DNA of 32,592 nucleotides from Chloroflexota bacterium (GCA_022570885.1 JACZYW010000007.1:1-32592), one strand, 5' to 3'; positions 1 through 8,961 are shown, numbered from the stretch's first letter. Made by a program: numbers and translations. The notes: generated by a model not told the origin, from the sequence alone.

Positions 1-731
1 GAGTAGCCGTACTTGTGCAGGTCGGCCGATATGGAGGTGACGCCTGGGACGGCGAAGTCGAACGGCGGCACCGGGTGCCCTAGGCGTCGAAGGAAGGGGA
101 GGAGAAAGCCGCCCAGACAGGCGTCGACATGGCAGCAGATCTCCCGTTCCTGGGCCAGGGCCGCCAGCTCGGGTATCGGGTCGACGACGCCGTATGGATA
201 GCAGGGCGCCGACCCGACGATGAGTATCGTGTTATCGGTGATCGCCGCTCGAGCCGCGTCCACGTCGGCGCGCAAATCGTCGCGAACCGGGATGTGGACG
301 AGCTTCAGGCCGAGGTAGTGCGCCGCCTTATCGAACGCAGGGTGGGCCGTAACCGGCACGACCAGCTCTGGCGCAGTCACCTGCGGCCGTTCCTCGCGCG
401 CCCAGTCGCGAGCGGCCTTCACCGCCATGAGGATGCTCTCTGTCCCGCCCGAGGTCATGTTGCCGGCCGCTTCGCTGAAACCTAACAGATCGGCGGTGAT
501 AGCCACGACCTCCGCCTCGAACTTCTTGAGGCTGCGGAACGCTGTGGGGCCCAGGCCGTTGGTGTAGAGAAAGTCGGCGTAGGTATCGGCGAGCAGCTCG
601 GCCACGTCGTCGCCGGCGAAGTAGACCAGCGTCCAGATCTTCCCATGTCGCCAGTCGACATCCCCGGCGCTCTGCGCGCGCATCTCCTCTCGCAGCTCTT
701 CGCGTGGCGTGCCGGTGGTTGGAAGCTTCAT
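1..731 (-). CDS. PLP-dependent decarboxylase / aspartate aminotransferase-family protein (sphingosine-1-phosphate lyase-like), C-terminus cut by the window edge
   Basis: Reverse translation from ATG at 731 gives MKLPTTGTPREELREEMRAQSAGDVDWRHGKIW...GNMTSGGTESILMAVKAAR...TSISADLHKYGY. The TSGGTES motif and the HK PLP-lysine region are typical of group II PLP decarboxylases. Confidence 0.85.
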   Translation of the reverse strand, partial: MKLPTTGTPREELREEMRAQSAGDVDWRHGKIWTLVYFAGDDVAELLADTYADFLYTNGLGPTAFRSLKKFEAEVVAITADLLGFSEAAGNMTSGGTESILMAVKAARDWAREERPQVTAPELVVPVTAHPAFDKAAHYLGLKLVHIPVRDDLRADVDAARAAITDNTILIVGSAPCYPYGVVDPIPELAALAQEREICCHVDACLGGFLLPFLRRLGHPVPPFDFAVPGVTSISADLHKYGY

Positions 732-819
732 AGCGCCCTCCTTCGAGGAAGTGAGACATCGCGTTGCTGGCTGGCGCTCAATCATATCATGTGGTGAAGG
801 ATGCTCGGGAAGCAGACGC

Positions 820-848
820 TTGACCGGCTTTGGGTGTCGCTGTAGACT
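820..848 (+). promoter_or_regulatory. Sigma70-type promoter for the SDR gene: TTGACC - 17 bp - TAGACT
   Basis: TTGACC at 820-825 and TAGACT at 843-848 with a 17-bp spacer, upstream of the SDR ORF. Confidence 0.55.
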
Positions 849-914
849 CACCTCGCCGTGGCCGCGTCGGCCTTGGCGCTGCCCCGGGTTTGGATTGGAA
901 AGGATGGGAACGTT

Positions 915-1643
915 GTGAGACTACGCGATAAGACGGCGCTGATCACCGGCGCGGGCTCGGGTATCGGCCGCGCCATCGCCCTCGAGTTCGCCCGCGAGGG
1001 GGCGAAGGTGCTGGTGGCGGAGCTGAACGAAGCGGCGGGCCAGGCCGTCGTCGACGAGATCGGCGCGGCGGGCGGCGAAGCGCGGTTGCAGCGCTGCGAC
1101 GTGGCGAAGGAGGCGGAGGTGCAGGCGGCGATCCAGGCAGCCGTCGATGCCTTTGGCCGGCTGGACATCATGGTGAACAACGCGGGCGTGGGCCGGAGCG
1201 ATTGGGATACGACGCTGGCGATCAACCTCTCCGGCGTCTACTACGGATGCAAGCACGCCGCCGAAACGATGGCCGCTCAGGGTGGCGGCTCTATCATTAA
1301 CCTCGCGTCGGTCCTGGGCTTGGTAGGCGTGGGCAGCAGCGAGGTCGATCCCTACGTGGCGGCCAAGCACGGAGTGGTGGGGCTTACCCGCAACTTCGCG
1401 ATCACATACGCCGCGCGGGGGGTGCGGGTGAACTGCCTCAACCCCGGCTTCATCGAGACGCCGATGACCAGGGAGATTTCGGAGAACGCCGCGATGCGGC
1501 CGCACATCGAGCGGCAGACGCCTATGGGTCGCTGGGGCAAGCCCGAGGAGGTGGCGAAGGCCGCCCTCTTCCTCGCCTCCGACGACTCGTCCTTCGTCAC
1601 CGGCGCGCCGCTCATCGTCGACGGCGGCTGGACCGCGCACTAG
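915..1643 (+). CDS. Short-chain dehydrogenase/reductase (SDR family, NAD(P)-dependent)
   Basis: TGAGSGIG nucleotide-binding motif, NNAG, YxxxK (YVAAK), C-terminal VDGGWTAH. GTG at 915 is preferred over the ORF-track start at 858 because the domain begins there and an AAAGGA-like SD precedes it. Confidence 0.9.
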   Translation: MRLRDKTALITGAGSGIGRAIALEFAREGAKVLVAELNEAAGQAVVDEIGAAGGEARLQRCDVAKEAEVQAAIQAAVDAFGRLDIMVNNAGVGRSDWDTTLAINLSGVYYGCKHAAETMAAQGGGSIINLASVLGLVGVGSSEVDPYVAAKHGVVGLTRNFAITYAARGVRVNCLNPGFIETPMTREISENAAMRPHIERQTPMGRWGKPEEVAKAALFLASDDSSFVTGAPLIVDGGWTAH

Positions 1644-1728
1644 CCCTCAATAGCGATACAGGCAACCGGGGTTTTGCGGAACAGCTAACTGGTCGCGTTT
1701 TGAACCGAGGAAACGCGGAAAGTGAGTC

Positions 1729-1805
1729 TGGAGCCAGCGAAGGGAATCGAACCCTTGACCTGTCGATTACGAATCGACTGCTCTACCAGACTGAGCTACG
1801 CCGGC
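1729..1805 (-). tRNA. tRNA-Thr (anticodon CGT), with encoded CCA
   Basis: Minus strand GCCGGCGTAGCTCAGTCTGGTAGAGCAGTCGATTCGTAATCGACAGGTCAAGGGTTCGATTCCCTTCGCTGGCTCCA folds as a cloverleaf: acceptor GCCGGCG/CGCTGGC, anticodon stem GTCGA/TCGAC with loop TTCGTAA, T-arm GGTTCGATTCC. Confidence 0.93.
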
Positions 1806-1825
1806 TTAGCCTCAGTATAGCATCG

Positions 1826-2012
1826 GCTACAGTGGGTCTCTAGGCGCGACGGGTCGCCGTCCTTGCCATAGTTAGACGCCATGCACGAAGTGCTACGAGT
1901 GCACGCGCCGGAGGAGCTACAGTGGGTCTCTAGGCGCGACGCGTCGCCGTCCTTGCTATACTGGGCGCCATGAGCGAAGTGCTACTTGTGGAGGCGACGG
2001 AGGAGCTGCAGC
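1826..2012 (+). repeat. Imperfect ~90-bp tandem duplication covering the promoter and first codons of the downstream regulator gene
   Basis: GCTACAGTGGGTCTCTAGGCGCGACGsGTCGCCGTCCTTGcyATA... starts at 1826 and again at 1916. Similarity continues through ATGcaCGAAGTGCTAC versus ATGagCGAAGTGCTAC to GGAGGAGCT.CAG. Confidence 0.92.
1957..1962 (+). promoter_or_regulatory. -10 element TATACT giving a near-leaderless transcript of the regulator
   Basis: TATACT at 1957-1962 lies 7 nt before ATG at 1970, so the expected start point is at or next to the A of the ATG. Confidence 0.5.
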
Positions 2013-2638
2013 CGCTGGCCGAGGAGCTGGAGCGAGCCGGCTTCAGCGTTAGCGCCTGCCCCTGGGCCGAGGTGGCCGAGCGGGTCTCGAACGGCGGGCC
2101 TATCGATCTGCTCCTCGTCAACCTGATGGATCGGGCTACCGACGCAACGATCCGCGAGCTGCTGCGGGCGGACGTGGTTCCTCCCCGTACCGCCACCATC
2201 GCCATTTTGCACCATCGAGAGCTGGCCGACCTGGACCCGGCGCTGTCGCTGGACGACTTTCTGGTCTACCCTGCGCCGGCCGAGGAGCTCATGGCCCGCG
2301 TCCGACGGGCCATCTGGCGTCGGGCGGGCGCCGAGGGCTCCCACCTGCTGCGCCGCGGTGACCTAACGATCGACCAGGCGAACTACAAGGTGTTCGTCGG
2401 TGGCCGGCCCGTCCAGTTGACGTTCAAGGAGTACGAGCTGCTGCGCTTCCTGGCGCAGAACCACGATCGGGTCTGCACTCGCGAGACGCTGCTCAACCGG
2501 GTGTGGGGGTACGATTTTTACGGCGGCGGCCGCACCGTCGATGTGCACATCCGACGCTTGCGCAGCAAGATCGAGGACAGCTCGCACACCTTCATCGAGA
2601 CGGTGCGCAACGTCGGCTACCGCTTCCGCGCCGGCTAA
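1970..2638 (+). CDS. OmpR/PhoB-family winged-helix transcriptional regulator with degenerate receiver domain; GlnR-like
   Basis: C-terminal QLTFKEYELLRFLAQNHDRVCTRETLLNRVWGYDFYGGGRTVDVHIRRLRSKIEDSSHTFIETVRNVGYRFRAG is a trans_reg_C domain. The receiver lacks the acidic pair and the expected phosphoacceptor Asp. It sits next to amtB-glnK-glnA. Confidence 0.88.
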   Translation: MSEVLLVEATEELQPLAEELERAGFSVSACPWAEVAERVSNGGPIDLLLVNLMDRATDATIRELLRADVVPPRTATIAILHHRELADLDPALSLDDFLVYPAPAEELMARVRRAIWRRAGAEGSHLLRRGDLTIDQANYKVFVGGRPVQLTFKEYELLRFLAQNHDRVCTRETLLNRVWGYDFYGGGRTVDVHIRRLRSKIEDSSHTFIETVRNVGYRFRAG

Positions 2639-2666
2639 GGCTGCCGTCCTTCACCTTGTGAAGTTC

Positions 2667-2721
2667 GTAACACAAACGTAACCTCCCCGAAACCCAACAG
2701 AAACGCCGCTCTGTCTAGAAT
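2667..2721 (+). promoter_or_regulatory. Four-box operator (GTAAC-n6-GTAAC-n6-GAAAC-n6-GAAAC) plus -10 TAGAAT upstream of amtB
   Basis: GTAAC at 2667 and 2678, GAAAC at 2689 and 2700, each exactly 11 bp apart; TAGAAT at 2716-2721. Confidence 0.75.
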
Positions 2722-2773
2722 GCGGGGAGCAGAATATCCATAGCTCCGCTTGCAGTGAAAGGGGTTGGTTGCA

Positions 2774-4090
2774 ATGATAGATTCCGGCGATACAGCGTGG
2801 ATGCTCATGTCCACGGCTCTGGTGATGCTGATGACACCAGGGCTGGCATTTTTCTATGGTGGGTTGGTCCGTAGCAAGAACGTCCTGAGCACGATGATGC
2901 ACAGCTTCATCGTCATCGGGATCATCGGCGTGTTATGGGTCGTCGTCGGCTATACGCTGGCCTTCGGGCCGGACGCGGGCGGAGGGCTTATCGGCAATTT
3001 TGACTACTTTGGCCTGAAGGATGTCGGCCAGGAACCGGGGCCGTATGCCCCTACGATTCCACACCTGGTGTTCATGGTGTTTCAGATGACGTTCGCCATC
3101 ATCACGCCGGCGCTCATCACGGGCGCCTTCGCGGAGCGGGCGAAGTTTGGCCCGTTCCTGCTCTTTATGGCGGTCTGGTCGCTCGTCGTCTATGCGCCTA
3201 TCGCCCACTGGGTCTGGGGAGACAGCGGCTGGCTGCTCGAATACGGCGCGCTCGACTTCGCCGGTGGAACGGTCGTGCACATCAACGCGGGCGCTGCGGC
3301 GCTTGTGGCGGCGCTGCTCTACGGAAAGCGCCGAGGCTATGGCAAAGACCCGATGGAGCCGCACAACATCCCGTTCGTGCTCTTGGGCGCGGCGTTGCTC
3401 TGGTTCGGCTGGTTTGGCTTTAACGCAGGCAGTGCGCTCGGTGCGAACGGCGTCGCTGCGAACGCCTTCGTCGTCACCTTCGTCGCGGCGTCGACGGCAA
3501 TGGTGACCTGGGTGCTCTTGAGCTGGCAGCTCAACGGCAAGCCCAGCGCAGTTGGGGCGGCAGCAGGCGCTGTTGCTGGCCTGGTGGCGATTACACCGGC
3601 CGCAGGATTCGTCGATACGATGCCGGCGATCGCGATTGGTGTCGGCGCCGGAGCGTTCTGCTACGGCGCGGTCCAGTTGCGGATCAAGCTGAAACTGGAC
3701 GATTCGCTCGATGTCGTCGGCGTGCACGGCGTGGGCGGCGCCTGGGGCGCGTTCGCGACGGGCATCTTTGCCGTCGCCACGGTTGGAGGCGGCGCTGGCC
3801 TCATTGACGGGGAAGCGAGCCAGATGGGCCGACAGCTCGTCGGCATTGGCGCTACTATGGGCTACTCCTTCGTGATGACATTTATTATCCTCAAGGTGAT
3901 CGATAAGCTCTTCGGGCTGCGCGTTTCCGATGACGAGGAGGAGATCGGCGTCGACGCCGCGCAGCATGGCGAGCGTGGCTACGTGTTTGAGATTGGTGGT
4001 ACCGGGTTCGTTGGTATCCCAGAGGCGGCAGCCGAGCCTGCTGCGAGTGAGGCTCCCGCGCCGGCAGGCTCCGGCGGCGGCGGCCTGTAA
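2774..4090 (+). CDS. amtB: Ammonium transporter Amt
   Basis: MIDSGDTAWMLMSTALVMLMTPGLAFFYGGLVRSKNVLSTMMHSF..., GAFAERAKF, D...HVHGVGGAWG. ATG at 2774 is preceded by AAAGGGG; the ORF track starts at TTG 2765. Confidence 0.95.
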   Translation: MIDSGDTAWMLMSTALVMLMTPGLAFFYGGLVRSKNVLSTMMHSFIVIGIIGVLWVVVGYTLAFGPDAGGGLIGNFDYFGLKDVGQEPGPYAPTIPHLVFMVFQMTFAIITPALITGAFAERAKFGPFLLFMAVWSLVVYAPIAHWVWGDSGWLLEYGALDFAGGTVVHINAGAAALVAALLYGKRRGYGKDPMEPHNIPFVLLGAALLWFGWFGFNAGSALGANGVAANAFVVTFVAASTAMVTWVLLSWQLNGKPSAVGAAAGAVAGLVAITPAAGFVDTMPAIAIGVGAGAFCYGAVQLRIKLKLDDSLDVVGVHGVGGAWGAFATGIFAVATVGGGAGLIDGEASQMGRQLVGIGATMGYSFVMTFIILKVIDKLFGLRVSDDEEEIGVDAAQHGERGYVFEIGGTGFVGIPEAAAEPAASEAPAPAGSGGGGL

Positions 4091-4444
<354 letters not shown>

Positions 4445-4486
4445 CGGTCAGGCGCCCCGCAAAGAAGGAGGAGGAGGAAGCACTTA

Positions 4487-5926
4487 GTGACACCTGAAGA
4501 CATTGCGGAAGTTACGAAGCTCATCAAAGAGAAGAACATCTTGATCGCTGACCTAAAGTTCAACGATCTGCCCGGCCTCTGGCAGCACTTTTCGATGCCT
4601 ATCTCAGAGCTGACTGAGATGGACGATCTGACCACGAGCATCTGGGTGGATGGCGTCGGCTTCGACGGGTCCAGCATTCGCGGGTTTCAGAAGATCCAGG
4701 AGAGCGATATGATCCTCATCCCGGATCCCAAGTCCGCTCGCCTGGACCCGATCCTGAAAGTGCCCACGCTGAGCGTTATCTGCGACATCTACGATCCGCT
4801 CACCCGTAAGCCCTACAGCAGGGACCCACGCTATATCGCCAAGAAAGCGGAGGAGTACCTCAAGTCCACCGGCATCGCCGATACCAGCTACTGGGGGCCG
4901 GAGGGAGAGTTCTTCATCTTTGACGATGTCCGCTTCGACCAGACTGAGAACTCAGGCTACTATCTCATCGACTCGGTCGAAGGCGAGTGGAACAGCGGCC
5001 GGCAAGAGAACCCCAACTTGGGCTACAAGCCTCGCTTCAAGGAAGGCTACTTTCCCACGCCACCGCATGACTCATTCCATGACCTCCGGACCGAGATGAT
5101 CCTGACGATGGCCGAGGTTGGCATTAAGGTGGAAGTTCACCACCACGAGGTCGCTACTGCCGGCCAGGCCGAGATCGATGTGAAGTTCGATTCACTCTTG
5201 AGCATGGCCGACACGATGATGTGGTATCGCTATATCATCAAGAACGTCGCCCGCAGGAACAACAAGGTCGTAACGTTCATGCCCAAGCCGCTCTTCGGCG
5301 ATAACGGCTCCGGCATGCACACTCACCAGAGTCTGTGGAAGGGCGATACGAACACGTTCTTCGATGAGAAGGGCTACGCGCTCCTTAGCGAAACGGCGAA
5401 GCACTACGCCGGCGGGCTCCTGAAGCACGCTCCGGCTCTGATGGCGTTCTGCGCGCCCACCACCAACTCCTACAAGCGGCTGGTGCCTGGCTTCGAGGCG
5501 CCCGTGAATCTGGTCTACTCCGCCCGCAACCGGAGCGCCGCGGTACGCATTCCGATGTATACGGATAACCCCAAGAGCAAGCGGCTGGAGTTTCGCCCGC
5601 CGGATAACGCCTGCAACCCATACCTGGCCTTCCCCGCCATGCTCATGGCGGGCCTGGATGGCATCCAGAACGGCATCGATCCAGGAGAGCCGCTGGAGAA
5701 GAACACCTACGAGCTCACTCCAGAGGAGCAGGCGAACATGCGCACCGTCCCTGGCTCTCTGGAGGAGGCGCTCGATGCCCTGGAGGAGGACCACGAGTTC
5801 CTGCTAAAGGGCGATGTCTTCACACAGGACGTGCTGGACGTCTGGATCGAATTCAAGCGGGAGCAGATCGCCGCCGTTCAGCTTCGGCCTCACCCGTATG
5901 AGTTCCACCTGTATTTCGACGTCTAG
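4487..5926 (+). CDS. glnA: Glutamine synthetase type I (GSI-beta-like), GTG start
   Basis: [71 protein letters not shown]-terminal [13 protein letters not shown]. Confidence 0.97.
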   Translation: MTPEDIAEVTKLIKEKNILIADLKFNDLPGLWQHFSMPISELTEMDDLTTSIWVDGVGFDGSSIRGFQKIQESDMILIPDPKSARLDPILKVPTLSVICDIYDPLTRKPYSRDPRYIAKKAEEYLKSTGIADTSYWGPEGEFFIFDDVRFDQTENSGYYLIDSVEGEWNSGRQENPNLGYKPRFKEGYFPTPPHDSFHDLRTEMILTMAEVGIKVEVHHHEVATAGQAEIDVKFDSLLSMADTMMWYRYIIKNVARRNNKVVTFMPKPLFGDNGSGMHTHQSLWKGDTNTFFDEKGYALLSETAKHYAGGLLKHAPALMAFCAPTTNSYKRLVPGFEAPVNLVYSARNRSAAVRIPMYTDNPKSKRLEFRPPDNACNPYLAFPAMLMAGLDGIQNGIDPGEPLEKNTYELTPEEQANMRTVPGSLEEALDALEEDHEFLLKGDVFTQDVLDVWIEFKREQIAAVQLRPHPYEFHLYFDV

Positions 5927-5949
5927 CCGCTGACAGGTTGCAGCAAGCC

Positions 5950-5975
5950 GCGGGGCCGCCACATGGCGGCCCCGC
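5950..5975 (+). terminator. Strong GC hairpin downstream of glnA (probable terminator; no clear U-tract)
   Basis: GCGGGGCCGCCA-CA-TGGCGGCCCCGC, perfect 12-bp complement. Confidence 0.55.
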
Positions 5976-5988
5976 TCTCGCCTCGGAT

Positions 5989-6042
5989 GTAACCCGTTCG
6001 TAACCTGCGCGGTAACTCTACGTAACGTGTCGCGCCTATAAT
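5989..6042 (+). promoter_or_regulatory. Four-GTAAC operator plus -10 TATAAT upstream of the second glutamine synthetase
   Basis: GTAAC at 5989, 6000, 6012 and 6022 (spacings 11, 12, 10); TATAAT at 6037-6042. Confidence 0.72.
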
Positions 6043-6080
6043 GAAGCTACCTACCGCACATCGCCGGAAAGGAGGCAATC

Positions 6081-7406
6081 ATGGACGACCCGCGCGAATT
6101 CGTACTGCAGACCTGCAAGGATCAGGACATCAAGTTCATCCGCTTCTGGTTCACCGACATCCTCGGCTCTCTCAAGAGCTTCGCCATCACCGTCGAGGAG
6201 CTGGAGCAAGCGATGCAGGAAGGGATGGGCTTCGACGGCTCCTCGATCGAGGGGTTCGCCCGCATCGATGAGTCGGACATGGTGGCGATGCCCGACGCGA
6301 CGACGTTCCAGATCCTGCCCTGGCGTCCGCGCGAGCGAGGCGTGGCGCGCATGTTTTGCGACATCCTGATGCCCGATGGCTCACCGTTCGAGGGAGACCC
6401 CCGCTACGTGCTGAAGCGCAACCTGAAGCGCGCGGCGGACCTGGGCTTCACCTTCTACGTCGGGCCGGAGCTCGAGTTCTTCTACTTCAAAAACTCCCAA
6501 GGCACCGAGCTCCTGGACGCCGGCGGCTACTTCGACCTGACCCCGCTGGACGCGGCCAGCGACCTGCGTCGCCAGACGGTGCTCACGCTGGAGGAGATGG
6601 GCATCGGCGTCGAGTATAGCCATCACGAGGTGGCCCCCAGCCAGCACGAGATCGATCTGCGCTACACCGACGCCCTCACCATGGCCGATAGCGCCATGAC
6701 CTATCGACTGGTGGTGAAGGAGGTGGCCATGGCCAACGATGTCTACGCCACCTTCATGCCGAAGCCAATCGCCAGCGAGAACGGCTCTGGCATGCACGTG
6801 CACCAGTCGCTCTTCAAGGGCGAACGCAACGCCTTCTTCGACGCGGAGGATCCCTACCACCTCTCGTCCCTCGCCAAGGCGTACATCGCCGGACTGATGC
6901 GCCATGCCGCGGAGATTACGCTGATTACCAACCAGTGGGTCAACTCCTACAAACGGTTGGTACCGGGATACGAGGCGCCGGTCTACATCACCTGGGCGCG
7001 GCGCAACCGGTCGGACATGATCCGCATACCGGAGTACAAGCCGGGCAAGGAGGTAGCGACGCGCATCGAATATCGCGTGGCCGATCCCGCGTGCAACCCC
7101 TACCTCGCCTTCGCCGCCATGCTCGCCGCCGGGTTGGCAGGCATCGAGGGTGAGTACCCGCTGCCGGAGCCGACGGAGGAGAACGTGTTCGAGATGAGCG
7201 AAGAGGACCGTCGGGAGCGGGGCATCGAAGTGGTGCCCGGCACCCTCCACGAGGCGATCCAGGCCGCTGAGGAGAGCGAGCTGTTGCGTACCTGCCTGGG
7301 CGACCACGTCTTCGAGAGCTTGATCAAGAACAAGAAGATCGAATGGAACGACTATCGCATGCACGTGACCGACTTCGAGCTCGACCGGTACCTGAGCGTG
7401 CTGTAA
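6081..7406 (+). CDS. glnA: Glutamine synthetase type I, second paralogue (GSI-alpha-like)
   Basis: MDDPREFVLQTCKDQDIKFIRFWFTDILGSLKSFAI..., [73 protein letters not shown] upstream. Confidence 0.96.
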   Translation: MDDPREFVLQTCKDQDIKFIRFWFTDILGSLKSFAITVEELEQAMQEGMGFDGSSIEGFARIDESDMVAMPDATTFQILPWRPRERGVARMFCDILMPDGSPFEGDPRYVLKRNLKRAADLGFTFYVGPELEFFYFKNSQGTELLDAGGYFDLTPLDAASDLRRQTVLTLEEMGIGVEYSHHEVAPSQHEIDLRYTDALTMADSAMTYRLVVKEVAMANDVYATFMPKPIASENGSGMHVHQSLFKGERNAFFDAEDPYHLSSLAKAYIAGLMRHAAEITLITNQWVNSYKRLVPGYEAPVYITWARRNRSDMIRIPEYKPGKEVATRIEYRVADPACNPYLAFAAMLAAGLAGIEGEYPLPEPTEENVFEMSEEDRRERGIEVVPGTLHEAIQAAEESELLRTCLGDHVFESLIKNKKIEWNDYRMHVTDFELDRYLSVL

Positions 7407-7428
7407 CTCGGCGTTGTTCTGCTCGCCA

Positions 7429-7458
7429 CAGGGGGCGGCCCATGCGGGCCGCCCCCTG
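7429..7458. terminator. Bidirectional hairpin between convergent glnA paralogue and nuoN
   Basis: CAGGGGGCGGCCC-ATGC-GGGCCGCCCCCTG, perfect 13-bp stem in the convergent intergenic gap. Confidence 0.75.
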
Positions 7459-7478
7459 TTCTAGATCGACGTTCTGGC

Positions 7479-8924
7479 TCAGGCGAAGAGCAGCTTCGTC
7501 GCCTCCTCCGCCACCTCGAGGAGGTGACGGGGGTAGATCCCCACGTAGAACACGCCCGCGACCAGCGCCACCGCGAGCCCGCTGAGCAGCACCGGCACCT
7601 GTAGCCGTCCGGGCTCCTCCGGCTCCGAGATGTACATCTCCTTGATCACCATCAGGTAGTAGTAGATCGAGACGAAGCTCATCGTGACGGCGATGACCGC
7701 TAGCCAGAGGAACCCTTCGCTCGCTACGGCCTGGAAGAGGATGAACTTCGTGAAGAAGCCCGCGAAGAGGGGCATGCCCGAAAGCGAGAAGAGGGCCGCC
7801 GCCAGCACCGCCGCCAGCAGCGGCGCTCGCTCCGCCATGCCGCGGAAGCCGCGGATCTCCTCCTTGTCGGTCAGGTTGTACCAGGCGATGATGCAGATGA
7901 ACGCCGCCAGGTTGGTGATGACGTAGCCCGATAGGTGCAGCAGCAGCGCGCTCGCCGATGCTGAGGAGAGCGCAGCCAGCGCCATCAGCATGTACCCCAC
8001 CTGGCCGATAGAGGAGTAGGCGAGCAGCCGCTTGATGTTGCTCTGTTGGAGCGCCACCAGGTTTCCCACCACCATCGTTATCGCGGCCAGCGCCGCGATC
8101 ATCCACTGCCAGTCGTCTCGCACCGGCATGAACGCGCCCGAGAAGAGCCGCAGCAGCAGGGCGAAGCCTGCCGCCTTCGAGGTCGCGGAGAGGTAGGCCG
8201 TGATGGGCAGAGGCGCTCCTTCGTAGGCGTCGGGCGTCCACATGTGGAAGGGCACCGCCGCTACCTTGAAGCCGAGCCCGGCCAACACCAGCACCAGCCC
8301 CATCAGCAGCCCCAGCTCGAAGCCGTCCGTCCCGCCCGCGTAAGCGGCGGCGATCTCGTCGTAGAAAGTTGAGCCTGAGGAGCCGTAGATGAAGCTGATG
8401 CCGTAGAGGAGGAGCGCCGAGGCGAACGCGCCCAGCAGCATGTACTTCAGCCCGCCTTCGTGCGAGCGGCGGTCGCTGGTGGAGAAGGAGACGAGCACGT
8501 AGAGGCAGAAGCTGAGCAGCTCCAGCGAGATGTATGCGGTCAGTAGCTCCCGCGACGCCGCCATATAGATCGCGCCGATGGTCGAGAGCACCAGCAGGGC
8601 GTAGTACTCGCCCGGGTTGCTCAGCCGCGCCTGGACGTAGTGGGCCGAGGCCAACGCCACGACTGCGGTGCTGGCGATGAAGAAGACCCGGAAGAACGTC
8701 GTGTAGTTATCGATGAAGATCAGCCCGGCGAAGTCGCTCTCCTTGTTCACCCAGCCGAGCGAGAGCACCAGGATCGCCACCAGGCCGGCCGCCGTCAGGT
8801 AGGGCAGCCACTCCTTGCGGAAGCGCGGCGCGAAGAGATCGAGCGCGAGGATCAGCGCCGCCAGCCCGCCCAGGCAGAACTCCGGCGTCAGGAGCGAGTA
8901 GTCGAGGTTTAGCTCATTCGACAT
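7479..8924 (-). CDS. nuoN: NADH-quinone oxidoreductase subunit N
   Basis: MSNELNLDYSLLTPEFCLGGLAALILALDLF...; Proton_antipo_M features; position at the end of the nuo cluster. Confidence 0.94.
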   Translation of the reverse strand: MSNELNLDYSLLTPEFCLGGLAALILALDLFAPRFRKEWLPYLTAAGLVAILVLSLGWVNKESDFAGLIFIDNYTTFFRVFFIASTAVVALASAHYVQARLSNPGEYYALLVLSTIGAIYMAASRELLTAYISLELLSFCLYVLVSFSTSDRRSHEGGLKYMLLGAFASALLLYGISFIYGSSGSTFYDEIAAAYAGGTDGFELGLLMGLVLVLAGLGFKVAAVPFHMWTPDAYEGAPLPITAYLSATSKAAGFALLLRLFSGAFMPVRDDWQWMIAALAAITMVVGNLVALQQSNIKRLLAYSSIGQVGYMLMALAALSSASASALLLHLSGYVITNLAAFICIIAWYNLTDKEEIRGFRGMAERAPLLAAVLAAALFSLSGMPLFAGFFTKFILFQAVASEGFLWLAVIAVTMSFVSIYYYLMVIKEMYISEPEEPGRLQVPVLLSGLAVALVAGVFYVGIYPRHLLEVAEEATKLLFA

Positions 8925-8961
8925 GCGCGCGACGCCTCACTCCTGGAACTCTGAGCGGTCA

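Noticed and set aside
858-914. N-terminal extension of the SDR from GTG 858
   Set aside because: The extra 19 residues precede the conserved start of the Rossmann fold and a better SD-spaced GTG exists at 915, although a leaderless 858 start cannot be fully excluded.
6381-7364. 327-aa minus-strand ORF antisense to the second glutamine synthetase
   Set aside because: Same high-GC shadow-ORF effect; the sense strand is clearly GS.
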